Shown here: positions 8,844 to 16,981 of the stretch, one piece after another
Layout: each line of letters starts with the position of its first letter
How positions within the stretch are numbered: the first letter of the stretch is position 1
Origin: Thauera sedimentorum
GTDB lineage: Bacteria > Pseudomonadota > Gammaproteobacteria > Burkholderiales > Rhodocyclaceae
Reading direction: 5' to 3'
DNA length: 64,000 nucleotides
NCBI RefSeq assembly: GCF_014489115.1
Contig: NZ_JACTAH010000001.1
Coordinates: 1,240,001-1,304,000, forward strand
The notes under the pieces: model-generated
Seen by the model: the letters and a program-made list of their open reading frames with translations, nothing else
The model's database searches: none
What the model was told of the DNA's origin: nothing
Made by a program: the position numbers and the translations under genes

Positions 8844-9550
8844 TGAGCGCCACGGAATACCTGCGTGTGTCCAAGCTGCATGCGTTCTACGGCGAATCGC
8901 ACATTCTTCACGGCATGGATTTCACCGTGCGCCGTGGCGAGTGTGTGAGTCTGCTCGGGCGTAACGGAGCGGGGCGCACCACGACGCTGCGTGCGCTGAT
9001 GGGCCTAACCGGCAAGCGCACCGGCTCCATCATGATCAATGGCCGGGAGGCGATCGGCATGGCGCCGCACAAGATCGCCCAGTTGGGTGTCGGCTATTGC
9101 CCGGAGGAACGCGGCATCTATTCAGGCCTGACTACCGAAGAGAACCTGATGATGCCGCCGCGTGTCGGCAGCGGTGGGATGAGTGTCGAAGAGCTCTACA
9201 CCATGTTCCCGAACCTGGCGGAACGTCGCCACAGCCAGGGCACCCGTTTGTCGGGGGGCGAGCAGCAGATGCTTGCACTGGCCCGCATCCTGCGCACCGG
9301 CGCGCGCTTGCTGCTGCTCGACGAAATCTCCGAGGGCTTGGCGCCGGTTGTCGTCCAGAAGCTTGGGGAGGTCATTCGGGAACTCAAGCAGAAGGACTAC
9401 ACCATCGTCCTGGTCGAGCAGAACTTCCGTTTTGCGGCACCGCTGGCTGACCGCATGTTCGTGGTCGAGCACGGCCAGATCGCCATGGAAATCGCCCAGA
9501 GCGAACTGGCCTCGCGCATGGGTCACCTGCAGGAGATGCTCGGTGTATGA
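8843..9550 (+). CDS. livF: ABC transporter ATP-binding protein, LivF type (Walker A Lys replaced by Arg)
   Basis: A 235-residue LivF-type ATPase that starts inside the livG stop codon (ATGA). The signature LSGGEQQMLALAR and Walker B LLLLDEISEG are intact. The Walker A loop reads GRNGAGRTT, so the phosphate-binding lysine is Arg45; the codon is CGC, so this is not ambiguous. I recall the same variant in other proteobacterial LivF homologues. It may therefore be a lineage feature in which LivG supplies the main ATPase site. It is followed by a 63-bp gap before livH. Confidence 0.88.
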   Translation: MSATEYLRVSKLHAFYGESHILHGMDFTVRRGECVSLLGRNGAGRTTTLRALMGLTGKRTGSIMINGREAIGMAPHKIAQLGVGYCPEERGIYSGLTTEENLMMPPRVGSGGMSVEELYTMFPNLAERRHSQGTRLSGGEQQMLALARILRTGARLLLLDEISEGLAPVVVQKLGEVIRELKQKDYTIVLVEQNFRFAAPLADRMFVVEHGQIAMEIAQSELASRMGHLQEMLGV

Positions 9551-9613
9551 CGCCTCCCGCCACCTTCCGCACCGTGGGTGCGGGTGCTACTCAATTCATC
9601 GGAGTCCTGCCAA

Positions 9614-10501
9614 ATGACTGAAATATTCGGCATTCCGCTCGCTGCGTTGATGGGCCAGCTGATGCTAGGCCTCGTCAACGGCTCTTTCTACGCCCTGATG
9701 AGCCTGGGGCTGGCCGTGATCTTCGGCATGCTGCAGATCATCAACTTTGCGCATGGCGCCATGTACATGATGGGTGCGATGTTCGCCTGGATTGCGTTTG
9801 TACATCTCGGTGTTGGCTATTGGTGGTCGCTGTTGCTGGTGCCGGCCGCGGTCGGTGCCATCGGAATCGTCATCGAGCGCTCCCTTTTGAAGTGGATCTA
9901 CAAGCTCGACCACCTCTATGGCCTGCTGCTGACCTTTGGGCTGGCGCTGATCATCACCGGCGGCTTCCGCTATGTGTTCGGCTCATCCGGGCAACCCTAT
10001 TCGATTCCGCCGGCGCTTGCCGGCGCGGTCGACCTGGGCTTCATGTTCATGCCGAAGTACCGGCTGTGGGTGATCGTGGCCTCGCTTTTTGTGTGCCTAT
10101 TCACGTGGTACATGATCGAAAAGACCCGCCTTGGCGCCTATCTGCGTGCGGCGACCGAGAATCCGGCACTGACTCAGGCCTTCGGCATCAATGTGCCGGT
10201 GATGGTGATGCTGACCTACGCCTTCGGTTCGGCCCTGGCCGGGTTCGCCGGAGTGCTGGCTGCGCCCACCACCCAGGTCAGTCCCTTGATGAGTTCGAAC
10301 ATGATCATCACCGTATTCGCTGTGGTCGTGATTGGCGGCATGGGTTCGATCATGGGGTCGATCATCACGGGGCTGGGGCTTGGGGTGCTGGAAGGGCTGA
10401 CCAAGGTGTTTTACGCCCAAGCGAGCTCTACCGTGATTTTCGTCGTCATGGTCATCGTGCTGATGTTTCGGCCGACCGGCTTGTTCGGAAAGGAGAACTG
10501 A
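9614..10501 (+). CDS. livH: ABC transporter permease, LivH type
   Basis: A 295-residue inner-membrane permease. The N-terminal signature LMLGLVNGSFYALMSLGLAVIFGML, split here by its glycine pairs, and the later GSALAGFAGVLAAP segment are typical of LivH. About eight hydrophobic segments are visible. I prefer the ATG at 9614, preceded by GGAG at 9601-9604, over an in-frame GTG at 9578 that lacks a ribosome site. The stop codon abuts the LivM start (TGA then ATG without a spacer). It forms the translocation pathway with LivM. Confidence 0.88.
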   Translation: MTEIFGIPLAALMGQLMLGLVNGSFYALMSLGLAVIFGMLQIINFAHGAMYMMGAMFAWIAFVHLGVGYWWSLLLVPAAVGAIGIVIERSLLKWIYKLDHLYGLLLTFGLALIITGGFRYVFGSSGQPYSIPPALAGAVDLGFMFMPKYRLWVIVASLFVCLFTWYMIEKTRLGAYLRAATENPALTQAFGINVPVMVMLTYAFGSALAGFAGVLAAPTTQVSPLMSSNMIITVFAVVVIGGMGSIMGSIITGLGLGVLEGLTKVFYAQASSTVIFVVMVIVLMFRPTGLFGKEN

Positions 10502-11443
10502 ATGAGTGCCACGACCGCCCGGCTCGGCTATCTCGCCGCGCTCGTCCTGTTGCTCCTGGCGCCGGCCGCGATCTACCCGGTACTGATCATGAAGGTGCTG
10601 TGCTTCGCGCTGTTCGCGTGCGCCTTCAATCTGCTACTCGGCTATACCGGCTTGCTGTCCTTCGGCCATGCCGTATTTCTCGGAAGTGCCGCCTACCTGA
10701 CCGGACATGCTTTGAGTGCCTGGGGCTTACCCACGCTCGTCGGTCTTGCCGTGGGCACTGCGGCGGCCGCACTGCTCGGCTTGGTGATTGGTGCGCTGGC
10801 GATTCGTCGGCAGGGCATCTACTTCGCGATGATCACCCTCGCCCTCGCGCAGATGATGTACTTCGTCTTCCTGCAGTCGCCCTTTACCGGTGGTGAGAAC
10901 GGCCTGCAGGGCGTGCCGCGCGGCAGCCTCGCGGGTATCGACCTGTCAAATGACTATGCCTTGTACTACCTCGTGGTGGCGCTGTTTGCTGCGGCATTCT
11001 GGTTGATCCTGCGCACCATCCATTCGCCGTTCGGGCAGGCGCTCAAGGCCATTCGCGAGAACGAGGCGCGCGCGGTGTCGCTGGGCTACGACGTTGACCG
11101 CTACAAACTCCTAGCTTTTGTGCTCTCCGCTGGGCTTTCGGGACTGGCAGGTGCGCTCAAGGTGCTGGTGTTCGGCTTCGCGACCTTGACTGATGTCCAT
11201 TGGCACACATCGGGCGAGGTCGTTCTGATGACCCTGCTGGGCGGCATGGGAACGGTCATGGGGCCTGTTGTTGGCGCGGGGGTGGTGGTGTTGCTGCAGA
11301 CCGAACTGGCGGACAAGGTCGGTTCGCTGGTGACGGTGATCATGGGGGCACTCTTCGTGTTCTGTGTGCTGGTGTTCCGCCGCGGTATCGTAGGCGAGAG
11401 CGTCGCGCTCTATCGGCGAATGATCGGCGAGAAGACGCGTTGA
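10502..11443 (+). CDS. livM: ABC transporter permease, LivM type
   Basis: A 313-residue permease with multiple membrane helices and the LivM hallmarks FGHAVFLGSAAYLTGH and the cytoplasmic loop RENEARAVSLGYDVDRYK, which contacts the ATPases. It begins directly after the livH stop; AAGGAG lies inside the livH end. A typical family C-terminus (MTLLGGMGTVMGPVVGA) is present. It is followed 32 bp later by the nitroreductase-like gene, probably in the same transcript. Confidence 0.88.
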   Translation: MSATTARLGYLAALVLLLLAPAAIYPVLIMKVLCFALFACAFNLLLGYTGLLSFGHAVFLGSAAYLTGHALSAWGLPTLVGLAVGTAAAALLGLVIGALAIRRQGIYFAMITLALAQMMYFVFLQSPFTGGENGLQGVPRGSLAGIDLSNDYALYYLVVALFAAAFWLILRTIHSPFGQALKAIRENEARAVSLGYDVDRYKLLAFVLSAGLSGLAGALKVLVFGFATLTDVHWHTSGEVVLMTLLGGMGTVMGPVVGAGVVVLLQTELADKVGSLVTVIMGALFVFCVLVFRRGIVGESVALYRRMIGEKTR

Positions 11444-11475
11444 TCTGACTCATACTCCCCAAGGAAATCACAACT

Positions 11476-12177
11476 ATGAATGCACCAGACCCGGTGGCGA
11501 CGGTCAGCCGGATCGTCGATCAAGTGATGATCGGCCGCAGGTCGATTCGCCGCTTTCTGCCCGACGAGGTTGGTGAGGACATCCTGAGGGACATCCTGAA
11601 CGTTGCCACGCGGGCACCCTCTGGCACCAATATTCAGCCGTGGCGGGTGCATGTGCTGACGGGTGCCACGCTCGGTCGCGTGATGGATGAAACCTGCAAG
11701 GCGTTTGATGTGGCGGATGGCAGCCATACGCCGGAGTATGACTACTACCCGCCCGAGTTCTTTGAGCCCTACCTGGCGCGGCGTCGAAAGGTCGGCTGGG
11801 ATCTCTACGGGCTGCTCGGTATTGCCAAGGGCGACGGTCCGCGCATGAAGGTGCAGCACCGGCGCAATTTTGAGTTCTTCGGGGCGCCGGTCGGGCTGAT
11901 GTTTACCATCGACCGGCGCCTCGGCAAGGGTAGCTGGCTGGATTACGGCATGTTTTTGCAGAACGTCATGCTGGCGGCTGATGCGCGAGGTTTGGGTACT
12001 TGCCCGCAGGCCGCCTGGATCGACTATCACCGCATCATCGAACATGTGCTGGATCTGCCGCCGAATGAACAGGTGGTATGTGCCATAGCACTTGGCCACC
12101 CCGACCCGCACGCGCCGGAGAACACCCTGGTGAGTGAGCGCGCGCCGCTTGAGGAGGTCGTTGTCTGGCATCGCTGA
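11476..12177 (+). CDS. Nitroreductase-family flavoprotein
   Basis: A 233-residue FMN-dependent nitroreductase-fold protein. The N-terminal IGRRSIRRFLPDEV and APSGTNIQPW motifs are the usual FMN-phosphate and ring contacts, and GLGTCPQAAW is the third conserved block. The ATG has AAGGA upstream. It is the last gene of the badH-to-livM transcript and is followed by a strong terminator. Its role in alicyclic acid catabolism is unknown. The family reduces nitro groups, quinones or enoates with NAD(P)H, so it could act on a pathway side product or reoxidise pyridine nucleotide, but nothing in the sequence decides this. Confidence 0.8.
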   Translation: MNAPDPVATVSRIVDQVMIGRRSIRRFLPDEVGEDILRDILNVATRAPSGTNIQPWRVHVLTGATLGRVMDETCKAFDVADGSHTPEYDYYPPEFFEPYLARRRKVGWDLYGLLGIAKGDGPRMKVQHRRNFEFFGAPVGLMFTIDRRLGKGSWLDYGMFLQNVMLAADARGLGTCPQAAWIDYHRIIEHVLDLPPNEQVVCAIALGHPDPHAPENTLVSERAPLEEVVVWHR

Positions 12178-12302
12178 TATCTGTGAAGGTGCCGACCTCG
12201 GCATCACCCCGATCACCTGCGTCCGGGTTCGTGCCCGGTGCGTTTGCGTGACCGGCGGGAAGATTCCCTGTTCAGTCTCCACGCTTCCCTGCCGGCCTTG
12301 CG

Positions 12303-12335
12303 CGGCTCGATGGTCCACCGTCGGGCCGTTTTTTT
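12303..12335 (+). terminator. Rho-independent terminator after the badH operon
   Basis: An 11-bp stem (CGGCTCGATGG paired with CCGTCGGGCCG, with two G-T pairs) around a TCCA loop is followed by seven T residues at 12329-12335. It lies 126 bp after the nitroreductase stop and separates that transcript from the badK promoter. The 12178-12502 gap otherwise holds only this terminator and the operator-promoter at 12408. Confidence 0.85.
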
Positions 12336-12407
12336 GTGCGTGCCGCATGGAAACGACAGGAAATTTCTTAAAGCAACCATACGTTTAAGTGTTTGTTGAA
12401 TAACTAA

Positions 12408-12445
12408 GTAAATACATTGACTCAAAATGCTTGGACGGATATTGT
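12408..12445 (+). promoter_or_regulatory. badK promoter with embedded candidate BadR operator 3
   Basis: The operator GTAAAT-AC-ATTGAC (12408-12421) matches sites 1 and 2. Its right arm again forms the -35 (TTGACT, 12417-12422), and 17 bp later TATTGT (12440-12445) can serve as the -10. The local sequence is much more AT-rich than its surroundings. Transcription would start near 12452, about 50 nt before the badK ATG. The same operator-on--35 arrangement as at aliB argues for common repression. Confidence 0.68.
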
Positions 12446-12502
12446 CTGTGCAGCTAACGGGGTTCGTCCGCAGAACCCCTGTGTCCGACCGGAGAATCCT
12501 GA

Positions 12503-13273
12503 ATGAGTGATGTACTTCTCGAACATCCACAGCCCCATGTCGCCTTGCTTCGACTGAATCGGCCTGAGGCGCGCAATGCGTTGAGTCAGTCACTGCGTGC
12601 GCAACTCGCCGAGCACTTTCGCGCACTTTCGGCCGACGAGACGGTGCGCTGTATAGTGCTGACCGGGAACGAGCGCGTCTTTGCCGCGGGTGCGGACCTG
12701 AAGGCCTTGCTCGACGCTGGACCGATAGAGGTACTGCTGCTTAACAATCAGCGCATGTGGGAGGCGATTGCGGGGTGCCCCAAGCCCGTCATCGCAGCAG
12801 TCAATGGCCATGCGCTGGGCGGTGGTTGTGAGTTGGCCATGCACGCGGACATCATCGTGGCTGGCCAAAGCGCCAGCTTCGGTCAGCCCGAAGTACGGGT
12901 TGGCGTCATCCCGGGCGCGGGAGGCACTCAGCGTTTGGCGCGTGCGGTGGGTAAGTTCAATGCCTTGCGGATGCTGCTTACCGGTGAGCCGATCAGCGCA
13001 CCGAAGGCAGCCGAACTCGGCTTGGTCAGCGAGCTAGTGGCCGATGAGGAGGTGCTGCCTCGCGCCTTGGCGCTCGCCGGACAAATCTCCGCACTACCAC
13101 CGTTGGCAGTCGCACAGATCAAGGAAGTGCTGTTGGCGGGTCTCGATGCGCCCTTGGATACGGCGCTGATGCTGGAACGCAAGGCCTTCCAGTTGCTGCT
13201 TGCCAGTGCCGACAAGCGCGAAGGCATGAGCGCCTTCCTCGAAAAGCGCGCGCCGATCTTCAGGGGATGCTGA
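12503..13273 (+). CDS. badK: Enoyl-CoA hydratase, probable cyclohex-1-enecarboxyl-CoA hydratase
   Basis: A 256-residue crotonase with both hydratase glutamates: Glu110 in GGGCELAM and Glu130 in GQPEVRVGVIPGAGGTQR. The oxyanion-hole segment AAGADLKAL is also present. In the bad pathway BadK hydrates cyclohex-1-enecarboxyl-CoA to the 2-hydroxy compound that BadH oxidises. A general short-chain enoyl-CoA hydratase acting on didehydropimeloyl-CoA or crotonyl-CoA is a real alternative, since it heads an operon with a hydroxyacyl-CoA dehydrogenase and a thiolase. The shared operator with aliB favours the BadK role. The stop is one base before the next ATG. Confidence 0.78.
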   Translation: MSDVLLEHPQPHVALLRLNRPEARNALSQSLRAQLAEHFRALSADETVRCIVLTGNERVFAAGADLKALLDAGPIEVLLLNNQRMWEAIAGCPKPVIAAVNGHALGGGCELAMHADIIVAGQSASFGQPEVRVGVIPGAGGTQRLARAVGKFNALRMLLTGEPISAPKAAELGLVSELVADEEVLPRALALAGQISALPPLAVAQIKEVLLAGLDAPLDTALMLERKAFQLLLASADKREGMSAFLEKRAPIFRGC

Positions 13274-13274
13274 G

Positions 13275-14795
13275 ATGACGGATATCAATCGTCCAGATCT
13301 GCGATTAGGTATCGTCGGTGCTGGCCTGATGGGGCGCGGCATCGCACAGATTGCCGCCACAGCGGGCATTGAGGTCGTCCTGCACGATGCACGCGACGAT
13401 ACCGTGCGACAGGCCCGTCAGGCGCTGAGCGACACACTCGACATGCTGCGCGGCAAGGGCCGCATGACTGCTGATGAGGCCACCGCTGCGCTTGGGCGCA
13501 TCCGTGTGGCTGACGCGCTGGCCGACCTGGCCGGCTGCGATGTGGTCGTTGAAGCGGTGGTGGAGGATCTTGCGGTCAAGCGCGAACTCTTCGCGGCGCT
13601 CGAAGCGGTGGTCACGCCGCACTGCATACTGGCTACCAATACCTCCTCGCTGTCGGTGACCGAAGTAGCCGCGGCGTGTCGCCACCCCGCTAGGGTGGCA
13701 GGTTTCCACTTCTTTAGTCCAGTGCCGCTGATGAAGGTGGTCGAAGTGATCGACGGCGTGCTCGGCGACCCGGCTGTGGGTGACAGCCTGATGGTGCTGG
13801 CGCAGCGTATGGGACACCGACCGGTGCGTGCCAGCGACACCCCGGGTTTTATCGTGAACCATGCCGGGCGCGGCTTTCTCACCGAGGCGCTGCGCATTGT
13901 TGGCGAGAACGTGGCGCCGTTTCATGTCGTCGACCGCATTCTGCGCGAGGCAGCAGGGTTCCGCATGGGGCCCTTTGAGTTGCTCGACCTGACCGGGCTG
14001 GATGTATCTCACCCGGTCATGGAGACGATCTACAACCAGTACTACCAGGAGGCGCGCTACCGCCCGTCACCGATTGCCCGCCAACGCATGAAGGCCGGCC
14101 TGCTCGGACGCAAGAGCGGACAGGGCTTCTATTCCTACGTCGATGGCAAGGGAGCGCTACCCGCCCAGCCTACGGCGCCGGCGTTGTCGGCGCGAGCGCT
14201 GTGGATTGCCGAAGGTGAGGGTGACGTGCGCGAACTCTTGCTCGTACGTTTGAAAACGGCCGGCGTTCCGGTGGATGAGGGCGCGCGACCCGCGGCCGAC
14301 TCGGTCTGCGTGGTTCTGCCGCTTGGGCGAGATTGCAGCAGCTGTGTGGTTGAGGCCGGGTTGGACCCGGTACGTACGGTAGCGATCGATCCACTGTTCG
14401 TCGACCTGCATGCCACCTTGATGACCAACCCGCTCTGCGCTCATTGGGCTCGCGATGCGGTGTGGGCTGCAATGGCCGCAGCGGGCTGGTCGGTATCGGT
14501 GATTCGGGATAGCGCTGGCTGCGTCGTGCAGCGGGTGATGGCGATGATCGTCAATATCGCCTGTGACATGGCGCAGCAGGGAATCGCCTCGCCCGAGGAT
14601 ATCGACTGCGCGGTGTCCCTGGGGCTCGGTTACCCCAATGGTCCGTTGGCAATGGGCGATGCGCTGGGCGCGGGTAAAGTTCTGCGCATTCTGGAAAACC
14701 TGCACCAACTGTCCGGCGATCCGCGCTACCGCCCGAGCCCCTGGCTGGCACGCAGAGCCCGCCTGAACGCCTCCCTCCGCACGCAGGAAGGCTGA
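13275..14795 (+). CDS. 3-hydroxyacyl-CoA dehydrogenase (PaaH/long form)
   Basis: A 506-residue protein with an NAD-binding Rossmann domain (GIVGAGLMGRG, glycines 15, 17 and 20), the catalytic segment GFHFFSPVPLMKVVE and DTPGFIVN, then two copies of the C-terminal dimerisation domain. The second copy begins near residue 400. This long layout is typical of PaaH-type enzymes and the adipate/phenylacetate pathways. It should oxidise 3-hydroxypimeloyl-CoA and 3-hydroxybutyryl-CoA. It is tightly spaced between badK and the thiolase gene, so the three form one operon for beta-oxidation of the cleaved ring. Confidence 0.88.
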   Translation: MTDINRPDLRLGIVGAGLMGRGIAQIAATAGIEVVLHDARDDTVRQARQALSDTLDMLRGKGRMTADEATAALGRIRVADALADLAGCDVVVEAVVEDLAVKRELFAALEAVVTPHCILATNTSSLSVTEVAAACRHPARVAGFHFFSPVPLMKVVEVIDGVLGDPAVGDSLMVLAQRMGHRPVRASDTPGFIVNHAGRGFLTEALRIVGENVAPFHVVDRILREAAGFRMGPFELLDLTGLDVSHPVMETIYNQYYQEARYRPSPIARQRMKAGLLGRKSGQGFYSYVDGKGALPAQPTAPALSARALWIAEGEGDVRELLLVRLKTAGVPVDEGARPAADSVCVVLPLGRDCSSCVVEAGLDPVRTVAIDPLFVDLHATLMTNPLCAHWARDAVWAAMAAAGWSVSVIRDSAGCVVQRVMAMIVNIACDMAQQGIASPEDIDCAVSLGLGYPNGPLAMGDALGAGKVLRILENLHQLSGDPRYRPSPWLARRARLNASLRTQEG

Positions 14796-14821
14796 GCAAT
14801 AAACGATCAAGGAATACGCTG

Positions 14822-16021
14822 ATGTTGAATGCCTACATTTATGGCGGCCTGCGCTCGCCTTTTGGCCGTCACGGCGGCGCACTGGCGCCCGTGCGCCCCG
14901 ACGATTTGGCCGCGGTGGTAATCACCGAGTTGATCCAGCGCTCGGGCTTCGATCCCGCGCAGATCGAGGACGTGGTCCTTGGCTGCGCGGCGCAGTCCGG
15001 TGAGGATAGCCGTAACGTCGCCCGCCATGCGGCCCTGCTTGCAGGGTTGCCGGCTACCGTGCCGGGGCAGACGGTCAACCGCCTGTGCGGTAGCGGTCTG
15101 GCGGCAGTGCTGGACTGTGCGCGGGCAGTCAGCAGCGGGGAGGGCGCACTCTACGTCGCCGGTGGCGTTGAAAGCATGAGCCGAGCACCCTTCGTGATCG
15201 GTAAGGCGGAGGCGGCCTGGAGCCGTGAGTTCAAAGTTTTCGATTCCACCATTGGCGCGCGTTTCCCCAATCCTGAGCTGGTGGCACGCTACGGCAACCA
15301 CACCATGCCCGAGACGGCTGACATCGTTGCCACGGAACTGGGCATTGCCCGGGCAGAGAGCGACCGTTTTGCGCTCGCTTCGCAGACCCGCTACGCGAAA
15401 GCTCGCGCGGACGGTTTCTTTGCAGGTGAACTTCTGCCGCTTGCGGTACCCAATGGGCGGAAGCAGCCCCCGCGCCAAGTGGCCGAAGATGAGCATCCGC
15501 GCCCGGATGCCACCCTCGACAGCCTTGCTGCACTCAAGCCCCTGCATGGCGGTGTTGTTACCGCCGGCAATGCGTCCGGCCTGAATGATGGCGCGGCAGC
15601 CGTGCTCATTGGCAACCTGAAGGCCGGAGAGCGGGCGGGCGTCGAGCCACAGGCGCGGATTCTCGCCGGTGCGGTGGCCGGGGTCGAACCGCGCGTCATG
15701 GGTTTGGGGCCGGCCCACGCCATTCCCAAGGCGTTGGAGCGGGCAGGTTTGAGGCTGGCCGATATGGACGTGATCGAGATCAATGAGGCCTTCGCTCCCC
15801 AAGTGCTGGGCTGCTTGAAGCAGCTCGCCGTCGCTTTCGACGATCCGCGGGTCAATCCCAACGGTGGTGCGATTGCGGTCGGTCATCCGCTTGGCGCATC
15901 CGGGGCGCGCATCGCGCTGAGCGCGGTACGGGAACTGCGTCGACGCGGGGGGCGTTACGCGGTGCTAAGCCTGTGTATCGGCGTGGGACAGGGCATTGCG
16001 GTGGTGATCGAACGCTGCTGA
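14822..16021 (+). CDS. Acyl-CoA thiolase (beta-ketoadipyl/3-oxopimeloyl-CoA type)
   Basis: A 399-residue thiolase with nucleophile Cys89 in NRLCGSGL, His355 in GHPLGASG, the NEAFAPQ motif and the acid-base Cys385 in LCIGVGQG. The N-terminus (GGLRSPFGRHGG) matches PcaF/PaaJ-type thiolases that act on dicarboxylic 3-oxoacyl-CoA esters. This fits cleavage of 3-oxopimeloyl-CoA to glutaryl-CoA and acetyl-CoA, followed by acetoacetyl-CoA cleavage after GcdH. AAGGAA precedes the ATG. It is the last gene of the badK operon and marks the right end of the catabolic region. Confidence 0.88.
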   Translation: MLNAYIYGGLRSPFGRHGGALAPVRPDDLAAVVITELIQRSGFDPAQIEDVVLGCAAQSGEDSRNVARHAALLAGLPATVPGQTVNRLCGSGLAAVLDCARAVSSGEGALYVAGGVESMSRAPFVIGKAEAAWSREFKVFDSTIGARFPNPELVARYGNHTMPETADIVATELGIARAESDRFALASQTRYAKARADGFFAGELLPLAVPNGRKQPPRQVAEDEHPRPDATLDSLAALKPLHGGVVTAGNASGLNDGAAAVLIGNLKAGERAGVEPQARILAGAVAGVEPRVMGLGPAHAIPKALERAGLRLADMDVIEINEAFAPQVLGCLKQLAVAFDDPRVNPNGGAIAVGHPLGASGARIALSAVRELRRRGGRYAVLSLCIGVGQGIAVVIERC

Positions 16022-16058
16022 GTGCTTTTCGGGGTGTAAAACCTCAACTGAAGGCACT
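16021..16058. terminator. Imperfect hairpin between convergent operons
   Basis: AGTGC (16021-16025) pairs with GCACT (16054-16058), and GGGGT pairs with ACCTC inside it, making an imperfect stem just after the thiolase stop. There is no T-tract, so it may be a transcript-stabilising or weak termination structure for two convergent operons. Confidence 0.3.
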
Positions 16059-16085
16059 GAATCAAACGATTGCTCAGGCCGGATC

Positions 16086-16967
16086 TCAGCGCAGCAGCAG
16101 CGTGGGGATCTTCGACGAACGCAGCAGGTCGGTGGTCTTGCTGCCGAGCAACAGGCTGCGCAGCGGCGAGTGGGCGTAGGCGCCCATCACCAGGATGTCG
16201 ATCTCCAGCTCCTGCACCGCGCGGGCGATGACGCTCTCCGGGTCGCCCGGGAGGACTTGCGCCGGGGCCTCGAAGCCGGCGTCCTGCAGTGTCTTCTGCG
16301 CCCATTCGATCTGCTTGGGGCCGTCCTGACGGGCCTTGCCGGACATCAGCAGGTGCACCGGCAGGCCGCGGAACAGCGGGCTGGCGGCCACCATCTCCAC
16401 GCCGCGCCGGGTGACGCCGCTGCCGTCGTAGGCGATCAGCACGCGGCGGGGCTCGCGGAAGCCCTCGGTGACGGTGAGGATGGGCTTGTGCAGCGAGCGC
16501 ACCACGTGCTCGACGTTGCGTCCCAGGTCGCGCTGGGTGGTTTCGGCCGATTCGCCGCGCCGGCCGAGGACGAAGAGGCGCACGCCGGCCTCGTGCTCGG
16601 CCAGGGTTTCGCCCAGTTCGCCGTGGCGCTGGCGCATGTCCGGGGCGGGCACGCCGGCGTCGATGGCGCGCTGGCGGAGGCGGTTGAGGAAGATGCGGCC
16701 GGCCTCGCGCTCGTCGCGGGCGCGCTGGGCGTCCTTCTCGGACAGTTCGTTGAGCAGGTTCTCCTGTGCGTTGAAGCCGATGGCCCCGCTGTGGTCGTCG
16801 CCGGAGCCGATCTCCGGGTGGCGGTCGATGACGTGCAGCAGTTCCAGCGGTGCACTCATGCGCTCCGCGGCCCAGGCGGCGTAATCGGTAACGTAGTCGG
16901 CAAAGCGGGAGCGGTCCACGCAGGCCAGTACCTTGTTGTCGGCATTGATCTTGAGCTTGGTGTTCAT
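16086..16967 (-). CDS. Tandem-domain universal stress protein
   Basis: A 293-residue protein with two UspA domains, roughly 1-150 and 155-293. The first begins with KVLACVDRS, the second with RRVLIAYDGS. The second ends with VMGAYAHSPLRSLLLGS, close to the ATP-binding G-2X-G-9X-G(S/T) motif. Such proteins bind ATP or AMP and respond to stress or energy state. It follows the SulP gene by 14 bp in the same direction, so the two are probably translated from one message. This suggests it modulates or is co-induced with the transporter. The physiological signal is not visible. Confidence 0.85.
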   Translation of the reverse strand: MNTKLKINADNKVLACVDRSRFADYVTDYAAWAAERMSAPLELLHVIDRHPEIGSGDDHSGAIGFNAQENLLNELSEKDAQRARDEREAGRIFLNRLRQRAIDAGVPAPDMRQRHGELGETLAEHEAGVRLFVLGRRGESAETTQRDLGRNVEHVVRSLHKPILTVTEGFREPRRVLIAYDGSGVTRRGVEMVAASPLFRGLPVHLLMSGKARQDGPKQIEWAQKTLQDAGFEAPAQVLPGDPESVIARAVQELEIDILVMGAYAHSPLRSLLLGSKTTDLLRSSKIPTLLLR

Positions 16968-16981
16968 GTCCGGTTCTCCGC

